A DNA stretch of 64,000 bases, taken from contig VZSR01000520.1 in assembly GCA_013398615.1 (NCBI GenBank), forward strand, positions 36,806,563 to 36,870,562. Direction: 5' to 3'. Below are positions 35,701-46,350 of the stretch, one piece after another; the first letter of the stretch is position 1, and the number at the start of each line of letters is the position of its first letter. Source of the stretch: Brachypodius melanocephalos (taxonomy: Eukaryota > Chordata > Aves > Passeriformes > Pycnonotidae). A program made the translations under genes and the position numbers. Below the pieces are notes generated by a model. That model was not told where the DNA came from. It saw nothing but the letters and a program-made list of their open reading frames with translations, and searched no databases.

Positions 35701-36478
35701 AAACATTTAGGACACATTTCATCTACCCTCTGACAGTTACACAGCTGTCTTTCCTTATCCAAGACTCTTTTAAAGATTAATTTCTTCTATAATCCCTACA
35801 GCACAGGTCAAAAAGAATAATATAAACCCTAAGTAAATAATTAATAAAGTAATAAATTTGTAATCCAATTAAATAACAACAACAACAAAAATCCCCCCAG
35901 ATCCTCTTTGTGCTTTAGCTCTTAACCATGTTATACATTTTCTGCATTTGTCCTTCAGATGGCATGATGTTCAGAGTACTGGCTTAATTTCTGATTCATT
36001 CAGCTAAGGGTACATGGTCACTGTATAGCAAAAGAACACATAATAATGCACAATTTATCGATGGGTGCAGCTATCACACTATGTGCACTACTCAAATCAT
36101 TACAAATCTGAAGGCATTATGGTTGCTCACACATTTAAAATCACTCGTGTAAATGAATGAGGATAGACACATGCACATGTAATGCTCTCCTCCATAGCAC
36201 CCATCTCTGGGTTATGCAAATCATGTGTGTGTGTGTGTCAGGTATGACAAACATCCACAATCATGAATTAACTCTTTCCAAATAGTAAAAAATCTTGTTA
36301 TTAACATGGCATGTTTAAATCCAAATGGACAAGTTTATGTTCCCTTCTGCCCCTTTCTTCCTCTTTCTCACTCCCTCACTCTGCCTCTCCCTCTCTCTCA
36401 CTTTACCTTCCCAACGGCACTATTTTATTTCAGAAGAAAACTTATGAAAATTGTTGAAACACACACTACAAAGCATTT
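32705..36478. other. Unique sequence between elements A and B
   Basis: No gene recognised. Open frames at 34469-35520 on both strands (up to 153 codons) have no known domain. An A17 run lies at 33538-33554, a perfect hairpin at 33890-33923 (separate entry), a TG run at 36224-36238, an exact ATGCAAAT octamer at 36214-36221 and a CT-rich tract at about 36349-36420. The stretch 33110-33230 has conserved-element texture, with homeodomain-like TAAT sites and no low complexity. Confidence 0.5.
33890..33923. other. Inverted repeat, 11-bp perfect arms
   Basis: CAGATCACATT (33890-33900) is the exact reverse complement of AATGTGATCTG (33913-33923). Inside, after one A/A mismatch, CAT (33902-33904) pairs with ATG (33909-33911) around a 4-nt loop. 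This could be a small stem-loop or a paired binding site; it is too short for a standard pre-miRNA. Confidence 0.85.
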
Positions 36479-36540
36479 GCTTTTTTTTTCCTCTCCCTTT
36501 TTTTTTATTTTATTTTTTTTTTTTATTTCAGCAGATAGCC
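36479..36540. repeat. T-rich tract ending in a splice-acceptor-like CAG
   Basis: About 50 bases of T with a few C and A, ending in ATTTCAG at 36525-36531 just before the conserved-looking block around element B. In form this is a strong polypyrimidine tract plus AG, so the block could be an exon of an unknown transcript on the plus strand. No open frame follows, so it may simply be low-complexity sequence. Confidence 0.4.
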
Positions 36541-36578
36541 CCCTAAAAAGGCAGGGATGTCAAAGGCTTCGAGTCCCC

Positions 36579-36756
36579 CCTTTGACATTCACGCAGTGCT
36601 GAGAGTCAGCCGGGGTCTCAGCTCTGACAAATTTGCATCTCTTTGAATGTGACGCTTGAAAAAAGCCGGAGCTGCTAGATTAAATTTTTTTTTTTTTCCA
36701 TCGAGAAAATGAGAAAAGCCTCTATCTCTCCGCCGAGTCTACTGGGAAGATCTTTA
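36579..36756. promoter_or_regulatory. Element B, second copy of the duplicated block
   Basis: Second copy of the block at 32541-32704, same orientation, about 4.04 kb downstream. It differs by substitutions and small insertions, the largest being a T-run expansion to 12-13 T at about 36685-36697. B keeps CpG dinucleotides that A lacks at the matching places (for example CACGCAG against CACAAAG, and GCCGGGG against GCTGGGG), the pattern expected if A lost CpGs by methylation-driven decay. The POU octamer ATTTGCAT is at 36631-36638. Distinctive sequence continues to about 36960 without a counterpart beside A. Probable conserved regulatory element, by inference. Confidence 0.65.
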
Positions 36757-37140
36757 TTCTGATTCTTGTTAGAATTGTTTATCACCCTGACAGACCAGAC
36801 TCGGACGAGATAAAGGCGCTGCTCCATCACGGGGCCTGACAGTGGTAGGACATGCAGAGAAATGAAAGGAGCAGGGGAAAATATTATTAATAGATGCCGA
36901 CTTGATTTGCCTCTATGGCACGTCAAGGAAGGAAGGGAGGGGGGAGCCACGGCTTGATTGCAAGCCTATGAAGTTCTGTCCAAAAAAGAAGCTATTTTTC
37001 ATTAAGTGATAGAAGGGCTTTTTTCATGTTCTTTCCTGAGGAGCTGATAACTTATGCAGTTTATTCTAACCCTGCTGATTTCTGTCAGGGAAAGAAAACT
37101 CCTGAAAGATGGCTCCAGCTCGTCCTTTTCAGAGAAGGAG
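36757..37140. promoter_or_regulatory. CpG-bearing flank of element B, candidate conserved block
   Basis: Continues element B with unusually many CpGs for this window (for example ACTCGGACGAG, GGCGCTGC, CATCACGGGG, GATGCCGAC, GGCACGTCAAG, CCACGGC). Counting from 36590 to 36960 I find about 14 CpGs in 370 bp, against very few in neighbouring kilobases. TAAT-type sites (ATTATTAATAG) and a GAGATAAAG GATA-like site are present. The 91-codon minus-strand frame at 36675-36950 also crosses element B and has no known domain, so I do not call it coding. Confidence 0.45.
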
Positions 37141-38816
37141 GCTGTCTTGTCAAAAATGGTAGCAAGGCACTAAAGCTCTGGCCTTGACTCCTGCAAGGTC
37201 CCTTGGATGTGATTGGGTGTGCATGTGTCTGTGAGCATGGGGGGTGGGGAAGGAGGGTGTTATTAAGTACCCTTTATGGCATTCTGAGGGGAAAAAAAGA
37301 AAAATATGTATGCAGAGCAGACCTTGCACATAATGCACGTGGACACACACACCACATACACAGAGGCTTTGTGCATTTCAGCATACATGCAAAAACACTT
37401 GTTTTGCTGCCTAATTACTCTGCAGTTAGTAAAGATTTGCCTGATATCAGTGTGTGCTGAATTTGAGAACTGGGTGTAAAGTTAGAGCAGCTTCATTGAA
37501 AATAAATGTTAAAAACTAACCAGCTTGTTGCTACCTCCTGTATGTCAGGTCTCACACAGAAACATGACTGGCAATACAAGCCCAAGAGCTCCTGCAGTGA
37601 TGCTGACTCTACTGTGACTGTCTCGTTTTCTGGGGTAAAATTGCCTCTACATGATCATTATTTCTCTTAGATTAGATTTTTTTTGGATAAGGAAGGTAGG
37701 AGTGAGAAACATTCTCTGAGTGCATCATGGCTATGCTATTGTTATTCTTGGATCCTTAGCATTTGCAGCCCTGACCATTTGGGGCATTTTCTACAATCAC
37801 AGTGTTTCATGAACACAGTTCCTTTTTTGTAATTAACTTGCTTGTTTCCAAAAATGATTGTGGTTGATCTTAACTAAAGGTTGAATTCAGTATAAATTAA
37901 CTACTGGAGAAATGCTTGCCTTAGGGCAAAAGAATAGGTCTCTTTCTGTGAACCTGCTCTTGGAGGTTGCTTCCTGATGGATTCATCCAACAACACGTTA
38001 AGCATCTTGAGAGGAGCTAGGAACGATGCTGAGCTCTCTCTGCTTTCAGTAGAATGGAAGAGCTTAGCAGCTGAAGGGAATTACTCAGCACTTTGCCATT
38101 GGAGAGGCTAGAGATTTCTTTCTGGAATGCTCACGGACAGCCTCAGTGCTAGGCAGTTCACTTTCTCTATATTCAGATTTTTCCTAAAGAGTTGTTCTTT
38201 CTAGTAAGACCTATAAGTGCTTTAAAAATGCCAGATCTTTTCCATTCAGGTGGCATTAAAAGAGGAATTAATGATGGAATTATTTCAATACACTTCAAAA
38301 ATACCTATCTATCTGTCTTGCTAACTTTACCTAGTCCCTCCTGTACAATCAGGCTGTACTTGATCCATTTTCAAATTCAGGTGTAGATGACAAAGAATGA
38401 CTGCTTGGGGGAAGTTCAACATCAAAATTAGGGACTATCCAGAGGCTTAGGTTAAGCTATGGTCCACTTTGGGCTGCAAATGATTTTTACCACCTACTAT
38501 TTCAGCGATCTCCCTCACCTCTCCTGGACACTACACTGCAGCTTTCTATTAAATATCCTAACCTTGCCATAAATCATCAAGAGTCCTGACGACCTGGCAG
38601 GAGGATTATGGACTACTGTGTGCTAATGTACACGGCATAGTTATTTGTGGGCTGATATGAGACTGATACGGGTTTGAAAATCCAGTTATCCAGATGTCTA
38701 TTCCTTACCACATTGTGTCAGAATCCTCCTGAAAATCAGTTAGTTTAGGTATAAGGACATGTTAAACTTCTTCTGAATAGTAGTCTAGTTATTGGGGCAT
38801 AATAGCAAATCTTAAA
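37141..38816. other. Unique sequence, faint ancient repeat
   Basis: No gene recognised. The block at about 38021-38100 (GATGCTGAGC..., ...CTCAGCACTTTGCC) resembles the ancient amniote repeat pattern ending in CTCAGCACTTTGCAGGA, with low confidence. A G-rich run at 37239-37257 has three G3+ runs only. Confidence 0.4.
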
Positions 38817-38958
38817 CCATAGAATCGTGGAATTACTGGAGTACTTTGAGTTGGAAGGAGCCTCACAGGTCCTCTAGTTCCAACCCTCCTGCCCCGGGCA
38901 GGGACGCCTTCCACTAGACCAGGCTGATCAAAGCTCCATCTGACCTGAGCATCATCTT
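38817..38958 (-). mobile_element. CR1 LINE 3' end
   Basis: On the plus strand the block reads as reverse-complemented CR1. The worn tail 'CCATAGAATCGTGGAATTAC' comes first, then 'TTTGAGTTGGAAGGAGCCTC', 'CTCTAGTTCCAACCCTCCTG', 'GGGCAGGGACGCCTTCCACT' and 'AGACCAGGCTGATCAAAGC'. Only the last 140 bp of the element are present, a typical short 5'-truncated copy. The 87-codon minus-strand frame over it is incidental. Confidence 0.93.
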
Positions 38959-39387
38959 TTCTCAGATCAGACTCACAGAAATTGATGGAGATCTCCAAGT
39001 GGGGAAGGGGAATGCAGCTCTTGCATATTGAGGGTCTTACACGCAAAGACACTTCATCTTGAAACCTTCATCTCATGTCCTTTCTTTATTTTCTACATTG
39101 TTTATTAACTGGTCTGATGTCTGTGAATTCCCAGGAACCTTATGCATGATGATTAGTTCTGACTTCAGAGCTTACACAAACATTTAGAGCAATATAATCC
39201 TATGTTATCTCTGTGTGAGGAGTCTTCTGGTAAAACCTAATGAACAATTACCATAGATTATTTATTTATTTATTGATACTGAAATTTTAGGAGAGTTGTG
39301 TGAGCTCAGGGTGGTGTTATGTATGGTTCTGTACAAAGCAAAAGAGTCTGCACACATCAAACTGTCCAAGGATGAGAGAAAAGAAGT
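38959..39387. other. Unique sequence with a short TTTA repeat
   Basis: No gene recognised. A short ATTT/TTTA run lies at 39257-39275. Confidence 0.5.
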
Positions 39388-39535
39388 AAAACCATTATCT
39401 TTCTACAGCTTAGGATCTGAAGACTACTGATACTGAGCAGCCTAAGATCACAGAGAAAGCCTGCAGAAGGGTTGAATGGTTGAGCTGAGGTCTTTAGTCC
39501 TAGTTCAGTTTCTTAACCACAGCACAGCCTTTACT
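39388..39535 (-). repeat. MIR-type core-SINE relic
   Basis: Plus-strand order matches the reverse complement of MIR-like amniote SINEs: 'CCATTATCTTTCTACAGC', 'ACTGAGCAGCCTAAGATCAC', 'GGTTGAATGGTTGAGCTGAG', 'TCCTAGTTCAGTTTCTTAAC' and 'CACAGCAC'. Heavily diverged, so the assignment rests on the order of segments. Confidence 0.5.
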
Positions 39536-39781
39536 CAGACCAGCTCAGTCTGTTTTGGCTGAGCCAAGCTCTCCATATCACATTCCACTGTAATGTAGAT
39601 ACACAAAGCAATTTACAAAGGCCCTCTTTTTTATGACTACATCTAATTTACCAAAAATCTATGAGAAACCATCATGACGTAGGTAGGGATTTGCCTCTTT
39701 TTTTTTTTTTTTTTTTTTAACTGCAGTTGTTTACATTGCTCCAGTGACAAAGAGGAATATTGTTAGTGAAACTTTGAGAAG

Positions 39782-39850
39782 GGAGGTTGAGTTATGCATC
39801 CCCAAAGTCCTCAATTTGCATAGTTTTAGAAAGTGGATATATTTGGCAGG
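39782..39850. promoter_or_regulatory. Element C, first copy of a second duplicated block
   Basis: This 69-bp block aligns without gaps to 41817-41885, with about 16 differences (about 76 percent identity). Shared parts are TTATGCATCCC, TCCTC, AGTTTTAGAAA and CAGG. C carries an exact octamer ATTTGCAT at 39814-39821. Weak similarity may continue at the same offset for another 60-90 bp. It is either a local duplication or two copies of one ancient repeat. Any regulatory role is inference. Confidence 0.45.
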
Positions 39851-41816
39851 CGTTCTTCTTATTCAGCCATGGGTTTGGCACATGCCAGAGAACAGAGGCT
39901 GAGTGAACATCATGCAGCAATTTAAACTGAGCAAACAGATGTGGTTTTGCATTCTCTTATGTGTTGAGTCTCAGGTTACCATGAAAATGTCTCTGGGTAA
40001 TCAGCACACCCAAACTGCACAGTTCAAGTGTTGATACCTTACTACTATGCTAAAAAAATTTTTTTTTCTTCGTTTGGTTATGCTGCCCAAATTATCTGAG
40101 TATTGTGGATAATTATAACTGAATTTATCAGGATTCATTTTATTTCACATAATCATCCTTGACTTTGGGTCTTTAGATGCATTATCTCAATCCTTGGGCC
40201 TACAAGCCAGCAAAGAGACATGGTGACATCACGAGATTATTTATAACAATTTCATATGAGCAGAGTGCAAAGTTTCTATTTCTGAATAGAAGCCTATACA
40301 ACATGCAAAAACTAATGAAAATTATATAGCTAAGCAGTATTGAACACAGCAAAAAATATTTTCTTAGAAATCACTTCAAATATAGACTACAGAACTAGTG
40401 ACTGCAATGCAAATTTAACATAAAGGATTTAAGAACTGGTCCCATATCACTGGCAGAATTCACTTGGTTTAAATGCATGTCAGTTCAGGTCAATAAAAGG
40501 CAATTACTTTTTTGTATGACGATAAGTTTGAAACCCTGAACAATGTCTGGAATTTGTTTATTGCTGATCTTTGTCTGAATTAGATGGGAAAATAGCAATT
40601 CTTGCATTGTTATACAGCATCCTGCTAGATCGTGCTAAGCATGATGGTTTCAAGTTGTTAAAGTGGAAAGTTAGGGCTATTAAATCATGATTTCTGTGTA
40701 ATTATGGAAAACACACACATTTCTACTTTATGATAGCTATTGGCTGCCTAGACTTTTCACAAGATTATGTGGAAACAGTATTACTAACCTGTTTACAGCA
40801 CTCATTTTTCAACTGTAAAAATAATTGTAGATCACTTCAGGGTAACCTGCAAACAAGGCTTAAAAGTATCTAATCTAAGTACCTACTTTAGAGCTAAAGT
40901 AGCTGTAAAGGTACTAGCTAGCCAAATAAAAAATGTTCATCCTCACTGACTGTCCAGTGTGGCTGCAATTGTGGATGTTTCTTCTTTGGTTTCTACTTTA
41001 ATCAGTCGAATTTGTTCTTCCACAGAACATTTTGCATATGTTGTTCCAATTTATAGATGTGACCCTAAAGGAATTGATTAAGATAATATTTTTATTGTCA
41101 CCTGTTACTAGAAGGGAGTTAGTGTTTCATAGAAAGTTCTCTTCAAATTTGACGGTTTTTTTGTCTCCTTCTCAAAACATCTGCAGTCATACTCCAGATT
41201 TTGTAAAAACTAAGCCAGAGGAAACAGTTTAGCAGTTTATTTTGCCTATTTCTGACATTTGGAAAGCAATTTTAATAGATGCATCAAATGTACCCGTCCA
41301 TAACAACTGGCTACTTCAGCTCCAGCGAGGGCCAGATATATCAAGGGCAGTTCAGGGGAATAAGTTTATAGGTCCATCTATTTCTGCAGAGCCTATGAGG
41401 AAGTACTTTTGGAACATCCTGAACACTGACAGGATTCTGGATAAAAGCTCATGCGTATCTTCAAGTACTTCTTGATTTCAACTTTGTTTCTCTCCCCATA
41501 TCAAAGCACGAAGTGCTCATTTCTTCACTTCCAACAAGAAATGTGTTAGGGTAGCTGAAGTGACTTCTTACCAATAGCCACAACATGCAGCCTCCCACTC
41601 AAAAAATGCCATGAATAGAAGAAATGTAAAAAAAAAAAAAATCTTTAAATAATTTTTTATTATTCAAGTAACTCAATTTCTTAAGTCATCAACTTCAAGT
41701 GAGGAAAGACTGACAATATGTGTGCTCTTCATCTGGGGAGGAAAAGAGTGGGGGAAAGCTGTCCTTTGATTTTGGTTCATATTCAGGGAACAGCCTGGGT
41801 TAATAATTTAAAGGTA
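39851..41816. other. Unique sequence, one interrupted open frame
   Basis: No supported gene. One reading frame runs from 41032 to 41475 with a single TAG at about 41230 and follows an acceptor-like TTCTTCCACAG ending at about 41025; the translation is not recognised. An exact octamer ATGCAAAT lies at 40407-40414. An A14 run lies at 41628-41641. Confidence 0.45.
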
Positions 41817-41885
41817 GGAAGTTAATTTATGCATCCCTGAAATCCTCCTTTTGTGCAGTTTTAGAAAATGCATACATGTGACAGG
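41817..41885. promoter_or_regulatory. Element D, second copy of the second duplicated block
   Basis: Partner of 39782-39850, same orientation, 2035 bp downstream. The octamer of C is changed here, but an exact ATGCAAAT lies 64 bp further on at 41949-41956, in a region that may be the colinear continuation of the similarity. Confidence 0.45.
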
Positions 41886-44800
41886 ATATCTCATTGTTCT
41901 CAGGATGTGTTATCGTGTATATGTGGAGTAGCTTTAGTGCGATATGAAATGCAAATTTGACTCACTTTGTTCTTGCCACTTTTATGAATATTAAAAATAT
42001 GGATAAAATAATTGTGAACACTTGGAAAAGGTCTTTAGCTCCTAATTTCAGTGCTATGAAGTTTTCTATTGGTGCAACAGAAAAAAAACCCTGAAAATTT
42101 TACCAGCTTATATTGTCGTGAATGTAGGAAACTTAATTGAAAATTTGCATTTTGAGTGCGCTCTGAGTGGAACTTTCTGATGGCATGAAACCATAATGCC
42201 AATGACACAACAGCCTCTCAGGCCAAAACAATATACTTCACTCATGTTAAGTCAAACAAAATGTGGTCGTTCAGGTGATTTTAAACCAGCACCAACCTCC
42301 TGTAGCACCAAGTTTTTTAGTAAAGAGGAGGTTAAAGAAGAGCTTATCCACAACAAACAAGGCAGTCAGCCACACCTGGGGCACCAGCAGTGCCACCACT
42401 CTACATCCCTTGTAACACCAGCCCCTCTTGATCCTCCCTGCTAAGTGCATTGGCTTGATGAAAAGTTTATGTAACAGTTTCCACTCTCACTAGCAGATTC
42501 CTGGTACTGAGGGTGGCTCTAAGGCTGCCACAATGTGCTTTGCTTAACACTCTTGAGCACTACTTTGCAAGTTATTTCTGATTGTGGATATAGGCTGAGA
42601 GGTGTTCCAGAAATTGAAGCTATGTTAAACCAACAGGATAGACTTTTTAAAACTATTGTGGGAGACCAAAAGGCCAACTCATTACTTTATGCATATGATT
42701 CTTTAATGTAAAAATAAAAAAAACAGATACTTTGCTTCCCCAGCATCCATTGATGTTATACCTGTGCATTAAGTGCCGACTCCAATACTTCATATTGCAA
42801 GACAAAGAATTATGGTGTAAGTACTAGAATAGACTATTTCTCTGGTCTTTAGTTTAATAGCACTGTAGCTGTGAAGCTGTGGACACAGAATCATTTGTCT
42901 TCTTTGTTTAGATTATTCAAATAAAACATGGGTAATAGTCACAGTTTGGGCTGAGATTCTTCTTTACTTTAACTCTTCTAAAAGCTGGAGCTGCTTCAGG
43001 GATTAAACATCTTTTCCTCCATGTGGCTTTTGGGCTGCAGTTATAAAGCTCTTCGTCAGCATGCAGTGACTTTGCTCATTTCTCTGACAAAAGGCTGATA
43101 ATCTGCACTAATGGCTTTGGCTGACTCATATGTTTAGTTCCCAACTGACTTTGACTGGCATGCTGAGGAATATTAGCAATATGGAAACAAAGGTTGATCA
43201 TGGAAGTAGATGGACAAGCATTTTGGCTGAAATCCTGCATATCTTTACTTTCATTAGAGTTCATTTCTTTCTGAGGTTAGACTGGTTTTATATTGCATTC
43301 CTTTCTCTGCATACAGAAATTTTCAGGTCGTTCCTGCACTTAAAAGTTCCTTTTTAGACAGATAACTCTTTGCATTATGTCTTCCCACATACAAAGTTTC
43401 TCTTGAGTATGAACTGTCTTTTATCCCCACAGAGGAAGGTACAAAAAGTATGAAAAAAAAATTATTTTCCTGTAGAAACCATTCACACCTAGTACCTGGA
43501 ATTATAATTGCCACTTGGCGATTTACTCACATCAAGAGCAAGGAGAGGGCTATTTCTATCTTGGACTGAGTTCTTTATTTGTTTTAGTTTGGGCGTACTG
43601 CTCTCTGGAGTAGTTCAGTTCTGAGCTACTCTTCTACACTGTCTTTTATTCCATATATCTATATAAGAACACACATCCTGACACATAGATGGTAATAAAT
43701 TCTGTACAGAAGAAATTGCAAATTGTATAAACCTTTAGGTGACAGATAACAGGATAGGATTGAATAAATAGTGATCAAAGGTGGATTTACCCATAAATTC
43801 AGAAAGATAAACAGTGTTCGAAATTAGGCCTAGCATGTGGACTGTCCTTGTCCTTGAGGATTGAAAGTTGAGGTGTAGGTTGCACTATTAATTTAGATGA
43901 TCTTAAAATAAAATTTGGCAAACCCCATCTCCCACCTCAAATATAAAAATTTTAAAAAATAAATTTAAAGTAAAAATTCATAATTTCAAAATTTGAAAGC
44001 AAAGGTTTTGGCTTCCCATGGACAAATAGAAATGCTTTTCAGGGAATAGTGACAAACATGCAAGTTAGCAAAGTTTTGGAGTTAAAAGAATATTTTCTTT
44101 GCAAAAGCTGAAACTTCTGCTTAAGTTCGTCACTTGCATTCCACAAATATGTCCCTTCTGTTTCTCAGCAGGATCTCCATAAGCACAGGTGGGAAGACTG
44201 GTTCTGATTTGTAGAGATGGCATCATATAAATCCTGTCATAACCAGAAGAAATGAACATTAGTCAACCTGAATGGAGCTTTTGGATTTTTGCATGACAGA
44301 GGCCTCCAAAGCATGCACATTTGGTTATTCCAAAACAACAGTCAAAAAAGTCACAATGTGAAATGTTTGTTCCTGTTTAAAAGCCAGTTTCTTCCTAGAG
44401 GAAGCTTTATGTTCTTTCACATACATGAGATTCCAGCAGGTGTTTAAGCTTGACTCTCAACTATTGGCAGGTGATTTTGAAGAATAGTCACCTAATAAAG
44501 AAAGAAAACATTAAAGAATTCCCACCTGGAAGTACCTACCTATTTTAATAACATAGCTTTATATAAAAATCTGAAGTCTTTTGAGATTAATGAGGTCTGT
44601 TTACTTTCCATTTCATTCTGAGCCCCTTCTACTACATGTGTTGAATCAAAAAGCTTAGAATTTCAATATGGGAAACTGAAAAAGAAATTGATAAAATGTA
44701 AAAAGTTAGCTATTGTGCTGAATTTGAAGTCTGTCTCTCTTCCCATCTCTGCCAGGAGTTGATCAGAAAGACTAGAACACAACTGTTCTCTTTCATTAAC

Positions 44801-46290
44801 AAAAAACTTTAAAAAGAAGGAAAGAAAAGCTCTCTGTACTTCTGTGGCTCCAGAGACAATTAAATAGAAGTACACACAAATATAAAATATGTGTGATGTT
44901 ACATATAGGTTTGCAGTGGTGCAGTGGTATTGTATAGGTGGAGACATAAACCTGTCAGTTCAGGTTTTACTGCCAGGAGTGCCAGATGCACTGTCCAGGA
45001 GCACAAACACACCAGTCTGTGCCACCAAGAGGCCACATCAGGGCTTTCCTCTGCTCTCACAGATTTCCCATTTGATAGACTCATGTTCCCACACTGTAAG
45101 TGCCATGGCCTCACAGTGAGCTTTCAGTGTTTGATAAAGATTGTATTGTATGTAAAAACGTTCATGTTTCTTATGAGTTCCCATATCGCCTGTAAGAAAC
45201 TCCTTAGGTGCTGACATAAAACAGATGCTTATGAGCACTTTTTCCTACCCTTTAAACTTTTTAATAGTTTGGGTACTTTACTAGTCACTTAGCTTTCTCA
45301 TTATACCCTGCTTCTCTCCTAGCTTCTCTCCAAGCTGCCTACAGAAGAGACACGGAGAGATAACCTTTTCTTTTCCGTCTGTCCAAATGCAAAATAAAGG
45401 AAAGGCAAAAATAAAATTACATGCCATGGTGTGGACACCACTCTGCTTTCCCAGGATCTGTGAACTCTGTTTCAAATATTGTTCACACTTGTACAAAAAT
45501 TTTGCTTAGGCTGCCTGGCTCTGGTTTTGGAGGCAGTGGTTTCTGGTTCTTTGGGTGTCATCACTGAAATGGCCATGAACAAGGCTTGACAGGACAACTT
45601 GGGACCCAGAAATGTGAATGTGTAATCTCAGGGCAAAAATAAAGTGAAGATAGTTTAATCTTCGCTATAAGACAGTTATCAAAAAGAAATCAAATTATAC
45701 CGAAGAGAGACTGGAAAGTTGGGAGGCCTGTAGCCTAGATTCCTGACACTGTTAAATATTATCCTATGTTTGCACACTTTTTTATCACCTCTCTGCAATT
45801 TTTTTGTTCAATCATGGAAAATACACTATAATAAAAAACACATGTTGGGATCTTTAAAAGCATTCCTGTTTTTTTGAGACTCTCAGCTAAAAGTTGCATT
45901 TACAACTGGCTGATAAAGTTTGACATGCCATAGTTGAGTCTTTTTGAGTCAGAGAGACTTCACAGAAGTTATTCTCCTGTTGGAAGAGAGTATTAAACCT
46001 ACTACAGAAAAGGAGAACAAACAAAGCCTGTAGACACACTCAAATCCAACACGCCATGAGAATTTTGCTTTTCCTCAGTGATACTTTCTGAGGCTGTGGG
46101 CAGCAGATTGTGTTTGGATTGTCAAGGAAACAGTCGGGCCATTATTGTTGTTGTTTAATTTTTGGTGGTTGAAGGTTTTTTTTTCCCCCTCCTAGTCAAA
46201 GTATTAAAAAAAAAATAAAAAAGGGGAAAAAAAAAGTTGATTTCTTCAACAAGCAGCTGCAATGACAGATGGCTGATGAATGCACTACCA

Positions 46291-46350
46291 GCAGTTCCAA
46301 TGGAACTCGACTCCGTGGGAGTCAGGGCACTGCGCACCTTCCAAAGGGCG
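46291..46350. repeat. Ancient amniote repeat relic, tentative
   Basis: The order 'TTCCAATGGAACTCGACTCC', 'GTGGGAGTCAGGGCACTGCG' and 'CACCTTCC' follows the ancient pattern CCATTGACTTCAATGGGAG...GGGCACTCAGCACCTT seen widely in amniote genomes. Several CpGs are retained, unusual for such an old repeat, so the stretch may have been kept by selection. Confidence 0.35.

Noticed and set aside
36675..36950. 91-codon minus-strand frame across element B
   Set aside because: B and A differ by indels that are not multiples of three in this part, and no protein similarity was recognised; the block looks non-coding.
38789..39052. 87-codon minus-strand frame
   Set aside because: Mostly the CR1 3' end at 38817-38958 read through; incidental.
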